A stretch of 41,654 nucleotides of DNA, taken from assembly GCA_020718205.1 (NCBI GenBank), contig DYSN01000022.1, positions 1 through 41,654 of the forward strand, in the 5' to 3' direction. The translations under genes were made by a program, and so were the position numbers. Under the pieces are notes generated by a model. The model was not told the origin of the DNA and ran no database searches. It saw only the letters and a program-made list of their open reading frames with translations. Positions within the stretch are counted from its first letter, which is position 1, and every line of letters starts with the position of its first letter. Source of the DNA: Draconibacterium orientale. GTDB lineage: Bacteria; Bacteroidota; Bacteroidia; Bacteroidales; UBA12170. Shown piece after piece: positions 1 to 8,532 of this stretch.

Positions 1-7
1 CAACGAA

Positions 8-51
8 CACTTCGACTACGCTCAGTGTCCGGAGATTGCTCGATGACCGGA
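8..51. repeat. Repeat-like intergenic element at the left edge
   Basis: The first bases hold a 20-base segment, CACTTCGACTACGCTCAGTG (8-27), of a kind I remember as recurrent between genes in Bacteroidota. It is followed by TCCGG (28-32) and CCGGA (47-51), which can form a 5-bp stem with a 14-base loop. No open frame of interest covers it. Only one copy lies in this window, so calling it a repeat relies on memory of other genomes. Confidence 0.4.
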
Positions 52-197
52 GACGGGACGGAACAAAGAACAATTCAACACGCTCAGAATCTGTTGGCTG
101 AATAATATCCGGAATTTCACTGCACTTGCTACTATTAGAAAAAATAAATCCAAAATCGTTTAGTATCAGGAACATTGCTAATTTTACTAAAAAAACA

Positions 198-1208
198 ATG
201 CGCCCAATATTATTTACAGGCATAATCCTGACTTTCATCTTAATATCCTGCACTAAGCTACCCGTTCAATCAAGTTTTCGATACGAAAAAATTGTTGTTG
301 GCTATGGCCCGGAAGATATCGTGATCGATAGCATTTCGACCCTTGAACCGCGGTTGTTGGTTTCCTGTGGAAACAGACGCGAAATATATAACGACTCCGC
401 CGATGGATTCTATGCCATTGATTTAAGCAGTGAAAAAGTAACCCGGTTGACGAGAAAAAACGAGCCTGCTGGTTTGGTTTTTCATCCTCATGGCTTCGAC
501 GCAGAGGTTGTTGATGGAGTGCCCTATTTATATGTGATTAATCATGACGATGCCAACAGCAAACAAAGTGTTTTGCGTTACTTCATTACCCAAAACGAAG
601 CCATTCTTGATTCAGTTTTTAATCATCCGCTTCTCATCTCGCCCAACGATATTTTTGTTTGTCCCGATGGCAGCTTCTTCATCAGCAACGATGCCGGCAA
701 AAGAGGAAATATTTGGGAACTGATTCTCAGGCAACGAAAAAGCAGTGTTGTCTATTTTCCTGTAAATGAATCACCTGTAATGGTCGACAACAATCTTCGT
801 TATGCCAACGGATTATTCTTCAGTCATGATATGTTCTATGTTACCAATGTGCTTGATAAAGAAATTCCGGGGTATAAAAAAAACGGGACGGCCTTTGAAA
901 AAACAGTTGTTTCGGCAGAAGGTTTTAAAGGATCGGACAATATAAACCCCTATAAAAGCGGGCTTTTAATTGCCATTCACCCCAGGTTTTTCAAATTTTT
1001 TCAACACGCCAAAAACCCATTAAAACCATCACCAACCCTGGTAAAATATTTCGACTTGATGAGCGGAAAATCAGAAGTAATCTTCTTTGATTCGGGGAAA
1101 GCCATCAGTACCGGCAGTACGGCAATTATTTTTAATAACAAGCTTTATATTGCTCAGGTATTCGAAAACTTTATTCTTTCAGTCGATTTAAAATCAAACC
1201 CCCAATAA
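198..1208 (+). CDS. Paraoxonase/arylesterase-like beta-propeller lipoprotein
   Basis: Predicted 336-residue lipoprotein, probably a calcium-dependent lactonase or esterase on the periplasmic side of a membrane. The start is placed at ATG 198, because it gives a signal peptide ending in the lipobox LISC (Cys18); an in-frame TTG at 126 would only add a non-signal extension. Features like paraoxonase 1 are visible: HPHG (His96, His98) and INHDD (His116) match the active-site His pair; SPND (Asn150), SND (Asn164), ANG (Asn204) and a later SDN match the calcium ligands, and GPED near residue 38 matches the calcium-binding Glu. It is shorter and more divergent than animal enzymes, so the substrate is unknown. 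It stands alone, 111 bases before the TPR gene. SMP-30/gluconolactonase is the alternative family. Confidence 0.75.
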   Translation: MRPILFTGIILTFILISCTKLPVQSSFRYEKIVVGYGPEDIVIDSISTLEPRLLVSCGNRREIYNDSADGFYAIDLSSEKVTRLTRKNEPAGLVFHPHGFDAEVVDGVPYLYVINHDDANSKQSVLRYFITQNEAILDSVFNHPLLISPNDIFVCPDGSFFISNDAGKRGNIWELILRQRKSSVVYFPVNESPVMVDNNLRYANGLFFSHDMFYVTNVLDKEIPGYKKNGTAFEKTVVSAEGFKGSDNINPYKSGLLIAIHPRFFKFFQHAKNPLKPSPTLVKYFDLMSGKSEVIFFDSGKAISTGSTAIIFNNKLYIAQVFENFILSVDLKSNPQ

Positions 1209-1319
1209 CATCCTGTTTAGCAGAAGATTCTTTTGTTACCAAAAGTTAAAACTAAAAAAAACATAAATAAACAAGCAGTTTTTATAATTCAGTTAATTTT
1301 GCTGCTCAATACGAAAAAA

Positions 1320-3314
1320 ATGAAACTTTTCAGGCTGCTTATTTTATTATTAATCACATCGGGATATGCTGTGGCTCAAGTGAATACAGAGCGTTTTCTG
1401 GCTATGGGCCGAACAGACCTTTTCAACGATAATTATACCGAATCCATTAAAAATCTAAGCATTGCCATTGAAGCATCACCCGATAAGTTTGAACCCTATT
1501 TTTTCAGGGGATTGGCTAAATACAGCCTGGGCGATTACGAAGGTGCCATTAAAGATTTTAATAAGTCCATCTCCATAAATCCCTATTTCAGCTATAATTA
1601 TCAATACCGTGGAATTTCCCGGTCACAGCTCAAACAATATCCCGAAGCCTTGCAGGATTTTGCATCTGCACTTAGGCGCGGGCCAAACAATGCCGATGTT
1701 TATGTAAACCGCGGAACCACCAAAATACAGCTCGAGATGTACGAAAACAGCCTCGCCGATTTTGACAGTGCTCTTCTGCTTGACCCCAAAAACGAACTGG
1801 CTTATATTAATAAGGCCTATGCGCTCTACGAACTCGATCTATTGGAGAAATCGCTGGACGAAATAAATAAAGCAATCAGAATCAATTATTTAAACAAAAC
1901 AGCCTACGAGCGGCGTGGCATGTTGAAGTTTGAAATGAAATCTTATAAGAATGCTATTTTCGATTTTGAATTGGCCATGAAACTCGACGACGAAGATCCA
2001 CTGCTTTATTTTTTCAGGGGGATGAGTCTGTATCATTTGGGCGATACGCTCGGAACTCTAAACGACTACGATAAAGTTCTGTCTCTCGACCCCGAAAATG
2101 CCTTAACTTACTATAACAGAGCCATTATAAGAACCGAGCAGAAGGATTATAAAAACGCCTTGCGCGACCTAAATCAGGTGGTTCAAATAAACAAGGGAAA
2201 TATCTATGGATGGTATAACCGGGGGATTGTTAAATATTTAAACGAGAACTATAAAAGTGCCATCAAGGATTTTACCGAAGCCATCAATCTATTCCCCGAT
2301 TTTGCCCAGGCCTATTTGAACCGGGCCGCCGCCAAACGCGAATTGAAAGATGAAAAAGGTGCTTACGAAGATTATATGATGGCCGATATGATAAAGCAGA
2401 AGTTTAGCAACATGCCATCGGACAGCATTCCACTCATGTACAAAGACAGTCTTGAATTTACCAAACTCATTGCTTTTCAAAGCGATTTTAACAATGCCAA
2501 TGCTGTGGACGGATATGTTCAGTTTAAAAATGTTTATGTAGAACTGGAATCGAATTTCGTTATCACCATGTTGGCCAAAGATGAACCGCTTTATGTGGAA
2601 GAGAAACGCAATCAATATCATATTCAGGAAATTGCAGATTATAATCAATCGAATTTGATTGCCCAAAAACTGGCTTTCGGGTTGACCAAGGAAGTGAACG
2701 AACTCTCGGCAAAAAAATCGGCTGAAATACTTCTGCGCATGGATTCTACCTTAAAATCGAGTCCCAACAATCCTTATAATTACCTCTACATCGGAATCCT
2801 TAACGAGCGGTTGGGAAATATCGAAGCAGCCGAAAACAGCTATAAACAGGCTGTCAAACTCGATCCCACCTTTGGTTTTGCCTATCTCAATCTGGCCAAT
2901 GTCATCAATCTGAACGTTTTGAAAATTCAGGATGAAACCGTCGATGCGAAACCAAATATCACTACTGGTGACATGGAAGACCTTGAACCATCGGACAATT
3001 ACTTTAAGATTCCCGATTTAAAAGAAGCCATTTCCTATTATAATCAGGCTCTTCAAATCTATCCAAAAATGGGTTTCCTGTATTATAATCGGGCCAATCT
3101 CTATAATAAGAGCCAAAATTATATTGAAGCCATAAACGACTATAATAAAGCCATCGAACTACAACCCAATCTGGCAGAAGCATATTATAATAAAGGATTA
3201 ACTTTGCTGCTTCTTAAAGACAACGAAGCAGCCTGTCCCAACCTGAGCAAAGCCGGAGAATTGGGCATGGTTTCTTCCTATAATCTGATAAAACGATATT
3301 GTACAAAAAATTAA
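1320..3314 (+). CDS. Exported tetratricopeptide-repeat protein
   Basis: A 664-residue protein beginning with a signal peptide (residues 1-20, ending AVAQ), so exported to the periplasm or outer surface. The ATG at 1320 is chosen over an upstream TTG at 1233 because the signal peptide starts there. About ten TPR units follow, recognisable by recurrent YxNRG/YxFRG helix starts and A-x-x-DF-x-x-A helix ends. A non-TPR insert lies at about residues 390-500, then about four more TPR units and a C-terminal Cys-containing tail. TPR arrays are protein-protein scaffolds; no enzymatic domain is visible. It lies 6 bases before the nitroreductase gene, which suggests co-transcription but not a shared function. 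Confidence 0.85.
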   Translation: MKLFRLLILLLITSGYAVAQVNTERFLAMGRTDLFNDNYTESIKNLSIAIEASPDKFEPYFFRGLAKYSLGDYEGAIKDFNKSISINPYFSYNYQYRGISRSQLKQYPEALQDFASALRRGPNNADVYVNRGTTKIQLEMYENSLADFDSALLLDPKNELAYINKAYALYELDLLEKSLDEINKAIRINYLNKTAYERRGMLKFEMKSYKNAIFDFELAMKLDDEDPLLYFFRGMSLYHLGDTLGTLNDYDKVLSLDPENALTYYNRAIIRTEQKDYKNALRDLNQVVQINKGNIYGWYNRGIVKYLNENYKSAIKDFTEAINLFPDFAQAYLNRAAAKRELKDEKGAYEDYMMADMIKQKFSNMPSDSIPLMYKDSLEFTKLIAFQSDFNNANAVDGYVQFKNVYVELESNFVITMLAKDEPLYVEEKRNQYHIQEIADYNQSNLIAQKLAFGLTKEVNELSAKKSAEILLRMDSTLKSSPNNPYNYLYIGILNERLGNIEAAENSYKQAVKLDPTFGFAYLNLANVINLNVLKIQDETVDAKPNITTGDMEDLEPSDNYFKIPDLKEAISYYNQALQIYPKMGFLYYNRANLYNKSQNYIEAINDYNKAIELQPNLAEAYYNKGLTLLLLKDNEAACPNLSKAGELGMVSSYNLIKRYCTKN

Positions 3315-3320
3315 ATTTTT

Positions 3321-3938
3321 ATGGATAAATTCATTCAAATAGTAACTGAAAGTAAGCGAGTTAAAACAAAATATAAGATAAACAAGCTCATGGAATTCCG
3401 GTGGAGTCCCCGTTCCATGTCGCCCGAACCCGTGGATAAAGAAACCATCTTAACTCTTTTGGAATCAGCCCGATGGAGTGCTTCGGCATTTAACGAGCAA
3501 CCCTGGCGTTTTGTGGTGGGTTTTCATGGCGACGAAACCTTTGAAAAGCTATTGAGCACTATGGTAGAATTTAATCAGAAATGGGCGAAAAATGCATCGG
3601 CTCTCGTTCTGAATATTTACAAAAAAACATTTATCCATAATGAAACTCCCAATGCTACTGCGCTTTACGATTTAGGACAAGCGGTTTCTGCCTATGCTCT
3701 GGAAGCTGTAAATCAGGGTTTGGTGGCCCATCAGATGTCGGGTTATGATGCGAAAAAAGCCGATGAGTTGTTCGGGCTTCCCGATGATTTTGCTTCGGTT
3801 ACCATCACTGCCATTGGTCATTTGAACATGCCCGACGCCTTGCCCGAAGAATTGTTTAAAATTGAGCTTCAGAACCGCCTTCGGAAAAATTTGGAAACGC
3901 TGGTATTCACCGATAAGTTCAATGGTCAATCCCTATAA
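3321..3938 (+). CDS. Nitroreductase-family flavoprotein
   Basis: A 205-residue member of the FMN-dependent nitroreductase family, which reduces nitro-aromatics, quinones or similar acceptors with NAD(P)H in the cytoplasm. The KTKYKINKLMEFRWSPRSM stretch (residues 16-34) matches the usual start of this subgroup, in which a KTKY-like lead precedes RWSPRSF. That favours ATG 3321 over ATG 3390. The FMN-phosphate-binding RWSPRS, the SARWSASAFNEQPWRF segment (Asn/Gln contacts to FMN) and the DLGQAVSAYALEA helix are all present. The physiological substrate cannot be deduced. It is tightly linked to the TPR gene upstream and lies 22 bases before the M28 gene. Confidence 0.88.
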   Translation: MDKFIQIVTESKRVKTKYKINKLMEFRWSPRSMSPEPVDKETILTLLESARWSASAFNEQPWRFVVGFHGDETFEKLLSTMVEFNQKWAKNASALVLNIYKKTFIHNETPNATALYDLGQAVSAYALEAVNQGLVAHQMSGYDAKKADELFGLPDDFASVTITAIGHLNMPDALPEELFKIELQNRLRKNLETLVFTDKFNGQSL

Positions 3939-3960
3939 TAAATACCTGAAAACAGCCCCC

Positions 3961-4965
3961 ATGACTTTTAAAAAAATACAAATAATGGTGATCTTGCTCA
4001 GCGTTCCATTGCTATGGAATGGTTGTAAAAATGACCCCAAAAACGCCGAAGATTCACAAGAATCGGATGCCAATAAAAAACAAATCGTTGTACCTCAGTT
4101 CAATGCCGATTCAGCCTACCAGTTTATTAAAAAGCAAGTGGATTTTGGTCCACGCGTTCCCAATACCGAAGCGCATGTTCAGGCAGCCAACTATTTAACA
4201 AAAACACTCCAGCGGTTCAAGGCCAATGTTTTGGTTCAGGAATTTCAACAAAGAGCCTATAACGGAACCGTTCTTAATGGGAAAAACATCATTGGCCAAT
4301 ACAATCCCCAGGCAAAAAAAAGGGTTTTATTAGCCAGCCATTGGGACAGCAGGCCTTACGCCGACCACGATGCCAACGAGGCCAACCACCACACTCCCAT
4401 CGATGGAGCCAATGACGGTGCCAGTGGCGTTGGAGTACTGCTCGAAATGGCTCGTCTCATGGCAGAATCGGCTTCAACAGTGGGAGTTGATATTGTATTT
4501 TTCGATTTGGAAGATTACGGAATTCCTGCATTTGAGAACGAAAGCGATAATTTTAGCTGGGCTTTGGGCTCTCAGTATTGGGCTAAAAATCCACTTCCCA
4601 TGGGTTATTCAGCCAATTATGGAATATTGCTCGATATGGTTGGCGCCAGTGATGCCACATTTAAAATGGAACATTATAGCATGTTCTACGCTCCTGAAAT
4701 AGTGCGAAAAGTTTGGCGACAAGCGGGTATATTGGGTTATGGATCTGCTTTTATTATGGAAGATGGCGGCATGGTTATGGACGACCATATCCCGGTAAAT
4801 GAATTCATGAAAATACCCATGATTGACATTATTCATTATGACCAATCAACCGAATCAGGGTTTTTTCCACATTGGCATACCATTACCGACAATATAGAAC
4901 AAATAGACAAAACCACACTATTGATGGTTGGCGAGACCGTTATGCATGTAGTTTACAACGAATAA
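3961..4965 (+). CDS. M28-family glutaminyl-cyclase-like lipoprotein
   Basis: A 334-residue lipoprotein of peptidase clan M28. ATG 3961 gives a signal peptide with lipid-attachment Cys22 (LLWNGC). The frame is open upstream into the nitroreductase gene, but that extension is not credible. Zinc-site residues are visible: SHWDSRP (His127), DGANDGASGVG (Asp152), DLEDYG (Glu184) and FPHWHTITDN (His306). LLDMVG (Asp225) and DDHIPV (Asp275) match the extra acidic residues of glutaminyl-peptide cyclotransferases, so pyroglutamate formation on exported proteins is the best guess; aminopeptidase activity is the alternative. In Bacteroidota many exported proteins expose N-terminal Gln after signal cleavage, which fits that role. 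It converges on the PhoH-like gene 24 bases away. Confidence 0.82.
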   Translation: MTFKKIQIMVILLSVPLLWNGCKNDPKNAEDSQESDANKKQIVVPQFNADSAYQFIKKQVDFGPRVPNTEAHVQAANYLTKTLQRFKANVLVQEFQQRAYNGTVLNGKNIIGQYNPQAKKRVLLASHWDSRPYADHDANEANHHTPIDGANDGASGVGVLLEMARLMAESASTVGVDIVFFDLEDYGIPAFENESDNFSWALGSQYWAKNPLPMGYSANYGILLDMVGASDATFKMEHYSMFYAPEIVRKVWRQAGILGYGSAFIMEDGGMVMDDHIPVNEFMKIPMIDIIHYDQSTESGFFPHWHTITDNIEQIDKTTLLMVGETVMHVVYNE

Positions 4966-4989
4966 CCCCAGAAAATACTGACTATCAGG

Positions 4990-6327
4990 CTATAACAGCT
5001 CGTTGGCCAAATTAGCTAAATCGCTTCGTTCCCCTTTCTCCAGCTGCACGTGCGAATAAAGCATATGCCCCTGAATTTTATCAATCAAATAGGATAACCC
5101 ATTACTTTGGCTGTCGAGATAAGGCGTATCTATTTGATAAATATCGCCCGTAAAAACTATTTTAGTTCCCTCTCCTGCTCTGGTAATGATGGTTTTAACC
5201 TCGTGTGGGGTCAAATTCTGAGCTTCATCTACAATAAAAAAAACATTTGAAATGCTTCGTCCACGAATATAGGCCAAAGGCGAAATCACAATTTTTTCGT
5301 TCTCCAGCGCTGCCTTAATGTTTTGATATTCCTTATCGCGCTCGCCATATTGGTTTCGGATGAATTTGAGATTGTCGTAAAGCGGTTCCATATATGGATT
5401 TATCTTCTCCTGAGCATCGCCGGGTAAAAAGCCTATATCTTTATTACTCAGCGGTACAATTGGTCGGCTCAGATAAACCTGTTTAAAATCGCGACGTTGT
5501 TCCAAAGCAGCAGCCAAAGCCAGCAAAGTTTTTCCGGTTCCGGCAATCCCTTGCAAACTCACCAATTTCACTTCGGGATTCATGAGGGCGTGTAAGGCAA
5601 AAACCTGCTCAGCATTTCGGGGTAAAATTCTATGAACCGGCTGTTTATCAATTCTTTCAATCCGCTGAAGTATGGGATTATAATAACCCAGAACAGAATT
5701 CTTGGGGCTTTTGAGAATAAAATACTGATGGGGTTTCATATCCTCATAATTCAAGTCTTTTTTATCGCAATAACCTGCTTGATAAATCGTATCAATCACC
5801 GATGGGTCAACCTGTTCGAGTCGGGCTTTTCCGGTATAAAGCGAATCGACATTGAGAATTTTTCCGGTTTGAAAGTCATCGGCAGCTATATTGAGTGCTT
5901 TTGCTTTGATGCGTAGGTTGATGTCTTTGGTAACCATAATTACAGGCCGGTCGGGAAATTCCTGTTGCAAGGTAATGGCCACATTCAAAATTTTATGATC
6001 GGCTTTGTGAGCGCCATAAACCCTCTCAGCATCAATACTGCCTGATGAATGAGTATCCATGACTACTTTAAACTGCCCTTTTTTGGGTCCGCCAATATTT
6101 TGCCATTTGCTCAGGGTTCCTTTTTCCGATAAGGCATCCATGATTCTTATAAACTCGCGGGCTTGAAAATTCTTGGTATCGTTCCCTTTTTTAAAATTAT
6201 CGAGCTCTTCCAAAACGGTGATGGGAATGGCTATATCGTTTTCGTCGAAACTGTTAATGGCATCGTGGTTGTATAGAATGACCGAAGTATCTAAAACGAA
6301 AATCTTTTTTTGCCTGGATTTTGCCAT
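4990..6327 (-). CDS. PIN-PhoH fusion ATPase/ribonuclease (PhoH2 type)
   Basis: A 445-residue cytoplasmic protein joining an N-terminal PIN nuclease fold (about 8-150) to a C-terminal PhoH ATPase (about 230-440). PIN acidic residues are visible: VLDTS (Asp13), LEELD (Glu40, Glu41) and VTKD (Asp134). The ATPase has a Walker A GIAGTGKT (260-267), Walker B VFFIVDEAQ (362-370) and a following FTGD. This architecture is the PhoH2/YlaK class, in which the ATPase acts as an RNA helicase coupled to RNA cleavage. No antitoxin-like small gene lies upstream, unlike mycobacterial PhoAT pairs. A TATTTTTG -7-like element (6391-6398 on the minus strand) lies 64 bases upstream of the start. Confidence 0.92.
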   Translation of the reverse strand: MAKSRQKKIFVLDTSVILYNHDAINSFDENDIAIPITVLEELDNFKKGNDTKNFQAREFIRIMDALSEKGTLSKWQNIGGPKKGQFKVVMDTHSSGSIDAERVYGAHKADHKILNVAITLQQEFPDRPVIMVTKDINLRIKAKALNIAADDFQTGKILNVDSLYTGKARLEQVDPSVIDTIYQAGYCDKKDLNYEDMKPHQYFILKSPKNSVLGYYNPILQRIERIDKQPVHRILPRNAEQVFALHALMNPEVKLVSLQGIAGTGKTLLALAAALEQRRDFKQVYLSRPIVPLSNKDIGFLPGDAQEKINPYMEPLYDNLKFIRNQYGERDKEYQNIKAALENEKIVISPLAYIRGRSISNVFFIVDEAQNLTPHEVKTIITRAGEGTKIVFTGDIYQIDTPYLDSQSNGLSYLIDKIQGHMLYSHVQLEKGERSDLANLANELL

Positions 6328-6441
6328 AGCTTTATTTTTAGTGTTGATGAATAATGAATTGAAGGAATAATTTCATCTTCCTAAAATAGGCAAAAATAAA
6401 ATAGTGCCAATGGAATTTTATTCAAGACTTATTAACCCGCA

Positions 6442-6981
6442 CTAATCGTGTACAGCCTTAAAAATCAAGTCTTTCATGTCTAAAAATTCATCCATTTTAA
6501 ATAGTCGGGTTAAAAAAATGATTTTGCCGTTTTTGTCGATAATTACATTTCTGGTAACTCCGGCACCCTTTTGAGCAAATCGGTGAAATATTTCGCCAAT
6601 AGAATCAATGGCTAAAGGGTAACTAATTTTCATGTCGCTGGCAAATTGCTTCGACTTCAGTTTATCTTCTTTATAATCAACACCAATTACCACAAAATCC
6701 TTGTTTCTGAGTGATTCCCAGATGAGCTTTTGGATATGTGGCATTTCTTCGCGACAAACCCCGCACCAACTGGCAGTGAATTGAAGCATCACTACTTTCC
6801 CCCGGTTTTCACTGAGTTTAAAAAGAGTTCCATCGGTAAGTCGTGCTTCAAAATCAGGAGCCATATCGCCAACTTTCACCAAAAACTGATGTTCCTGAAC
6901 CTCTTGCGCACGGGCAAATTGCAACGAAAAAGCCTGACTCAGAATCAAGAACACAAAAAAAACATTACGGGGAGAATTCAT
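6442..6981 (-). CDS. Exported TlpA/ResA-type thioredoxin-like protein
   Basis: A 179-residue thiol-disulphide oxidoreductase with a signal peptide (about 1-26, ARAQ) and a thioredoxin fold whose active site is WCGVC (residues 72-76). PDF and GKVVMLQFTASWC are typical of the TlpA/ResA/AhpC-TSA branch. It probably reduces or exchanges periplasmic disulphides. Its ATG overlaps the stop of the larger thioredoxin gene upstream by 4 bases (ATGA, 6978-6981), so the two are translationally coupled. Specific clients cannot be read from the sequence. Confidence 0.9.
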   Translation of the reverse strand: MNSPRNVFFVFLILSQAFSLQFARAQEVQEHQFLVKVGDMAPDFEARLTDGTLFKLSENRGKVVMLQFTASWCGVCREEMPHIQKLIWESLRNKDFVVIGVDYKEDKLKSKQFASDMKISYPLAIDSIGEIFHRFAQKGAGVTRNVIIDKNGKIIFLTRLFKMDEFLDMKDLIFKAVHD

Positions 6982-8429
6982 CTTGATTTATCGGGGGGTG
7001 TTGATTTTTCCAGCTCTGAATATTTCCTGTGATTCTCTATAAACTCTTTTAACTGCTCTCCGGCGAGCCTTTTGGCTATAATACGCTTGTTTTTATCCAA
7101 CACAATGATTACTGGGGTTGAGAAAATATTGTACAAATCGTGATAATCGGAAGTGTAGGCTCTGGGGCCGTTCACATTCACAAAATTCATTTTCTTCTGC
7201 TTTATATATTTTTTCATTTCAACCATATTGGTATCTGCACAAACGGCAAACACTTCCACGTTAAGCTCCTTGGCAAAATTGTCGTAAAAATCCACAATTT
7301 TAGGGGTTTCTTTTTTGCAATGCCCACAGTTGGGATCCCAGAAAAACAATACCACATAGTCGTTTTTTAGTTCGTGTAAGCTTCGGGGTTTTTGATTGGT
7401 ATCGAGCATAATCAGATTGGGTGCAAGCTCTCCAAGGAGCGTATTCCTTCGCTTATTTGCTTCTTCCTGAATATTTTTCACCACATCGGCATTGAGCCAC
7501 GATGCTTTTCCTTTTGAAAAATAAGCGTCGGACAGGTGAACCAAAATGGCATCGTGCCCCATAATCTGGCTCTCGTCGAATTTTATTGTAAGATGCCACA
7601 AGGTGAATTTGTACATGTCGCCTGTCTCGTTCATCTTCGAAAGCAGTCTATCTATTTCATAAACAATGGAATCGGGGCTTTTGGCGACCACCTGATCAAA
7701 ATAGGTATCAACCTTTTTATGGAATAAGGGGGTTCTGACCAACCTATCGTCATTCAAATGGGTATAGTCCCAAAAATGGGCTTTATAGTATTTGTAAGGA
7801 TAGGTTGAATCGCGGCTTCCATCGGGTAAAACTGGCAATGTATCGGGGACGGGAATCTCTTTGAGTAGTGCAAAAAAGGCGGCCAAAAAGGTCTGTGGGT
7901 ATTTCTGCATGATATTTTCTTTATAGTCAATCATTTGATTGTTAATTGACTTCACTTCGCTTTTCAGAATTTCAGCGGAATCGGAATTTGCGGGCAACAC
8001 TTTGAGTCGGTCGTTCAGCGGTTTCACTTTTGCATACAAATCGCCCGAAAAATTCAGATATTGAAAGAAAAGCTCATTTTCCCGGCTATTGAAAACACGC
8101 ATATCTTTCACAAAATCGTTGCCATTAATTTCGAATTTCATTTGGCGGCTATCGGACACAAGGAACTCAAACATGCTCTTTTTTTGCTGATTTACAATAA
8201 TATACAACCCGCCTTCCGGTTTCCTGCTTTTTTGAAAAACAAATACGCCATCTCCTTTGGAATATGCTGTATCGGCTAAATAGGTTTTATCGCCATAATA
8301 ATTGGCCATGTATAATATGCTATCGGCTATGTTTTGAAATTTCAATTCAATTCGATAGGAATCCTTTTCCTGTGCCTTTAATTGCAGAAAAAATCCCGCG
8401 ATTAGAGCTATTAAAATCAGTTTTTTCAC
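6978..8429 (-). CDS. Exported TlpA-family protein with N-terminal DUF4369/DUF5106-like region
   Basis: A 483-residue exported protein: signal peptide (1-19, LKAQ), then a beta-rich DUF4369-like segment (about 22-130), a helical DUF5106-like middle (about 150-330) and a C-terminal thioredoxin domain with active site CGHC (368-371) and cis-proline STPV (Pro439). This arrangement is common in Bacteroidota periplasmic disulphide reductases. It is the first gene of a two-gene unit, overlapping the next thioredoxin gene by 4 bases. A well-formed Bacteroidota promoter lies about 70-95 bases upstream. Domain names for the first two regions are from recalled family resemblance and are less certain than the thioredoxin call. 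Confidence 0.88.
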   Translation of the reverse strand: MKKLILIALIAGFFLQLKAQEKDSYRIELKFQNIADSILYMANYYGDKTYLADTAYSKGDGVFVFQKSRKPEGGLYIIVNQQKKSMFEFLVSDSRQMKFEINGNDFVKDMRVFNSRENELFFQYLNFSGDLYAKVKPLNDRLKVLPANSDSAEILKSEVKSINNQMIDYKENIMQKYPQTFLAAFFALLKEIPVPDTLPVLPDGSRDSTYPYKYYKAHFWDYTHLNDDRLVRTPLFHKKVDTYFDQVVAKSPDSIVYEIDRLLSKMNETGDMYKFTLWHLTIKFDESQIMGHDAILVHLSDAYFSKGKASWLNADVVKNIQEEANKRRNTLLGELAPNLIMLDTNQKPRSLHELKNDYVVLFFWDPNCGHCKKETPKIVDFYDNFAKELNVEVFAVCADTNMVEMKKYIKQKKMNFVNVNGPRAYTSDYHDLYNIFSTPVIIVLDKNKRIIAKRLAGEQLKEFIENHRKYSELEKSTPPDKSR

Positions 8430-8494
8430 TTTCCTGTATTTTTTTTAGAATGATAGTATTAGGTTTTAACGAATCGTTTGTGAGAAATAATTTG

Positions 8495-8525
8495 CGAAAT
8501 TAACCTATCCGGGAATATTTTCAAA
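8495..8525 (-). promoter_or_regulatory. Bacteroidota-type promoter of the TlpA pair
   Basis: Read on the minus strand there is TTTG, exactly 19 bases, then TAATTTCG, one base from the TAnnTTTG consensus. The predicted transcript would start near 8489, about 60 bases before the ATG at 8429. The same spacing recurs before yigZ and rpsT in this window. Confidence 0.65.
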
Positions 8526-8532
8526 AAATGAA

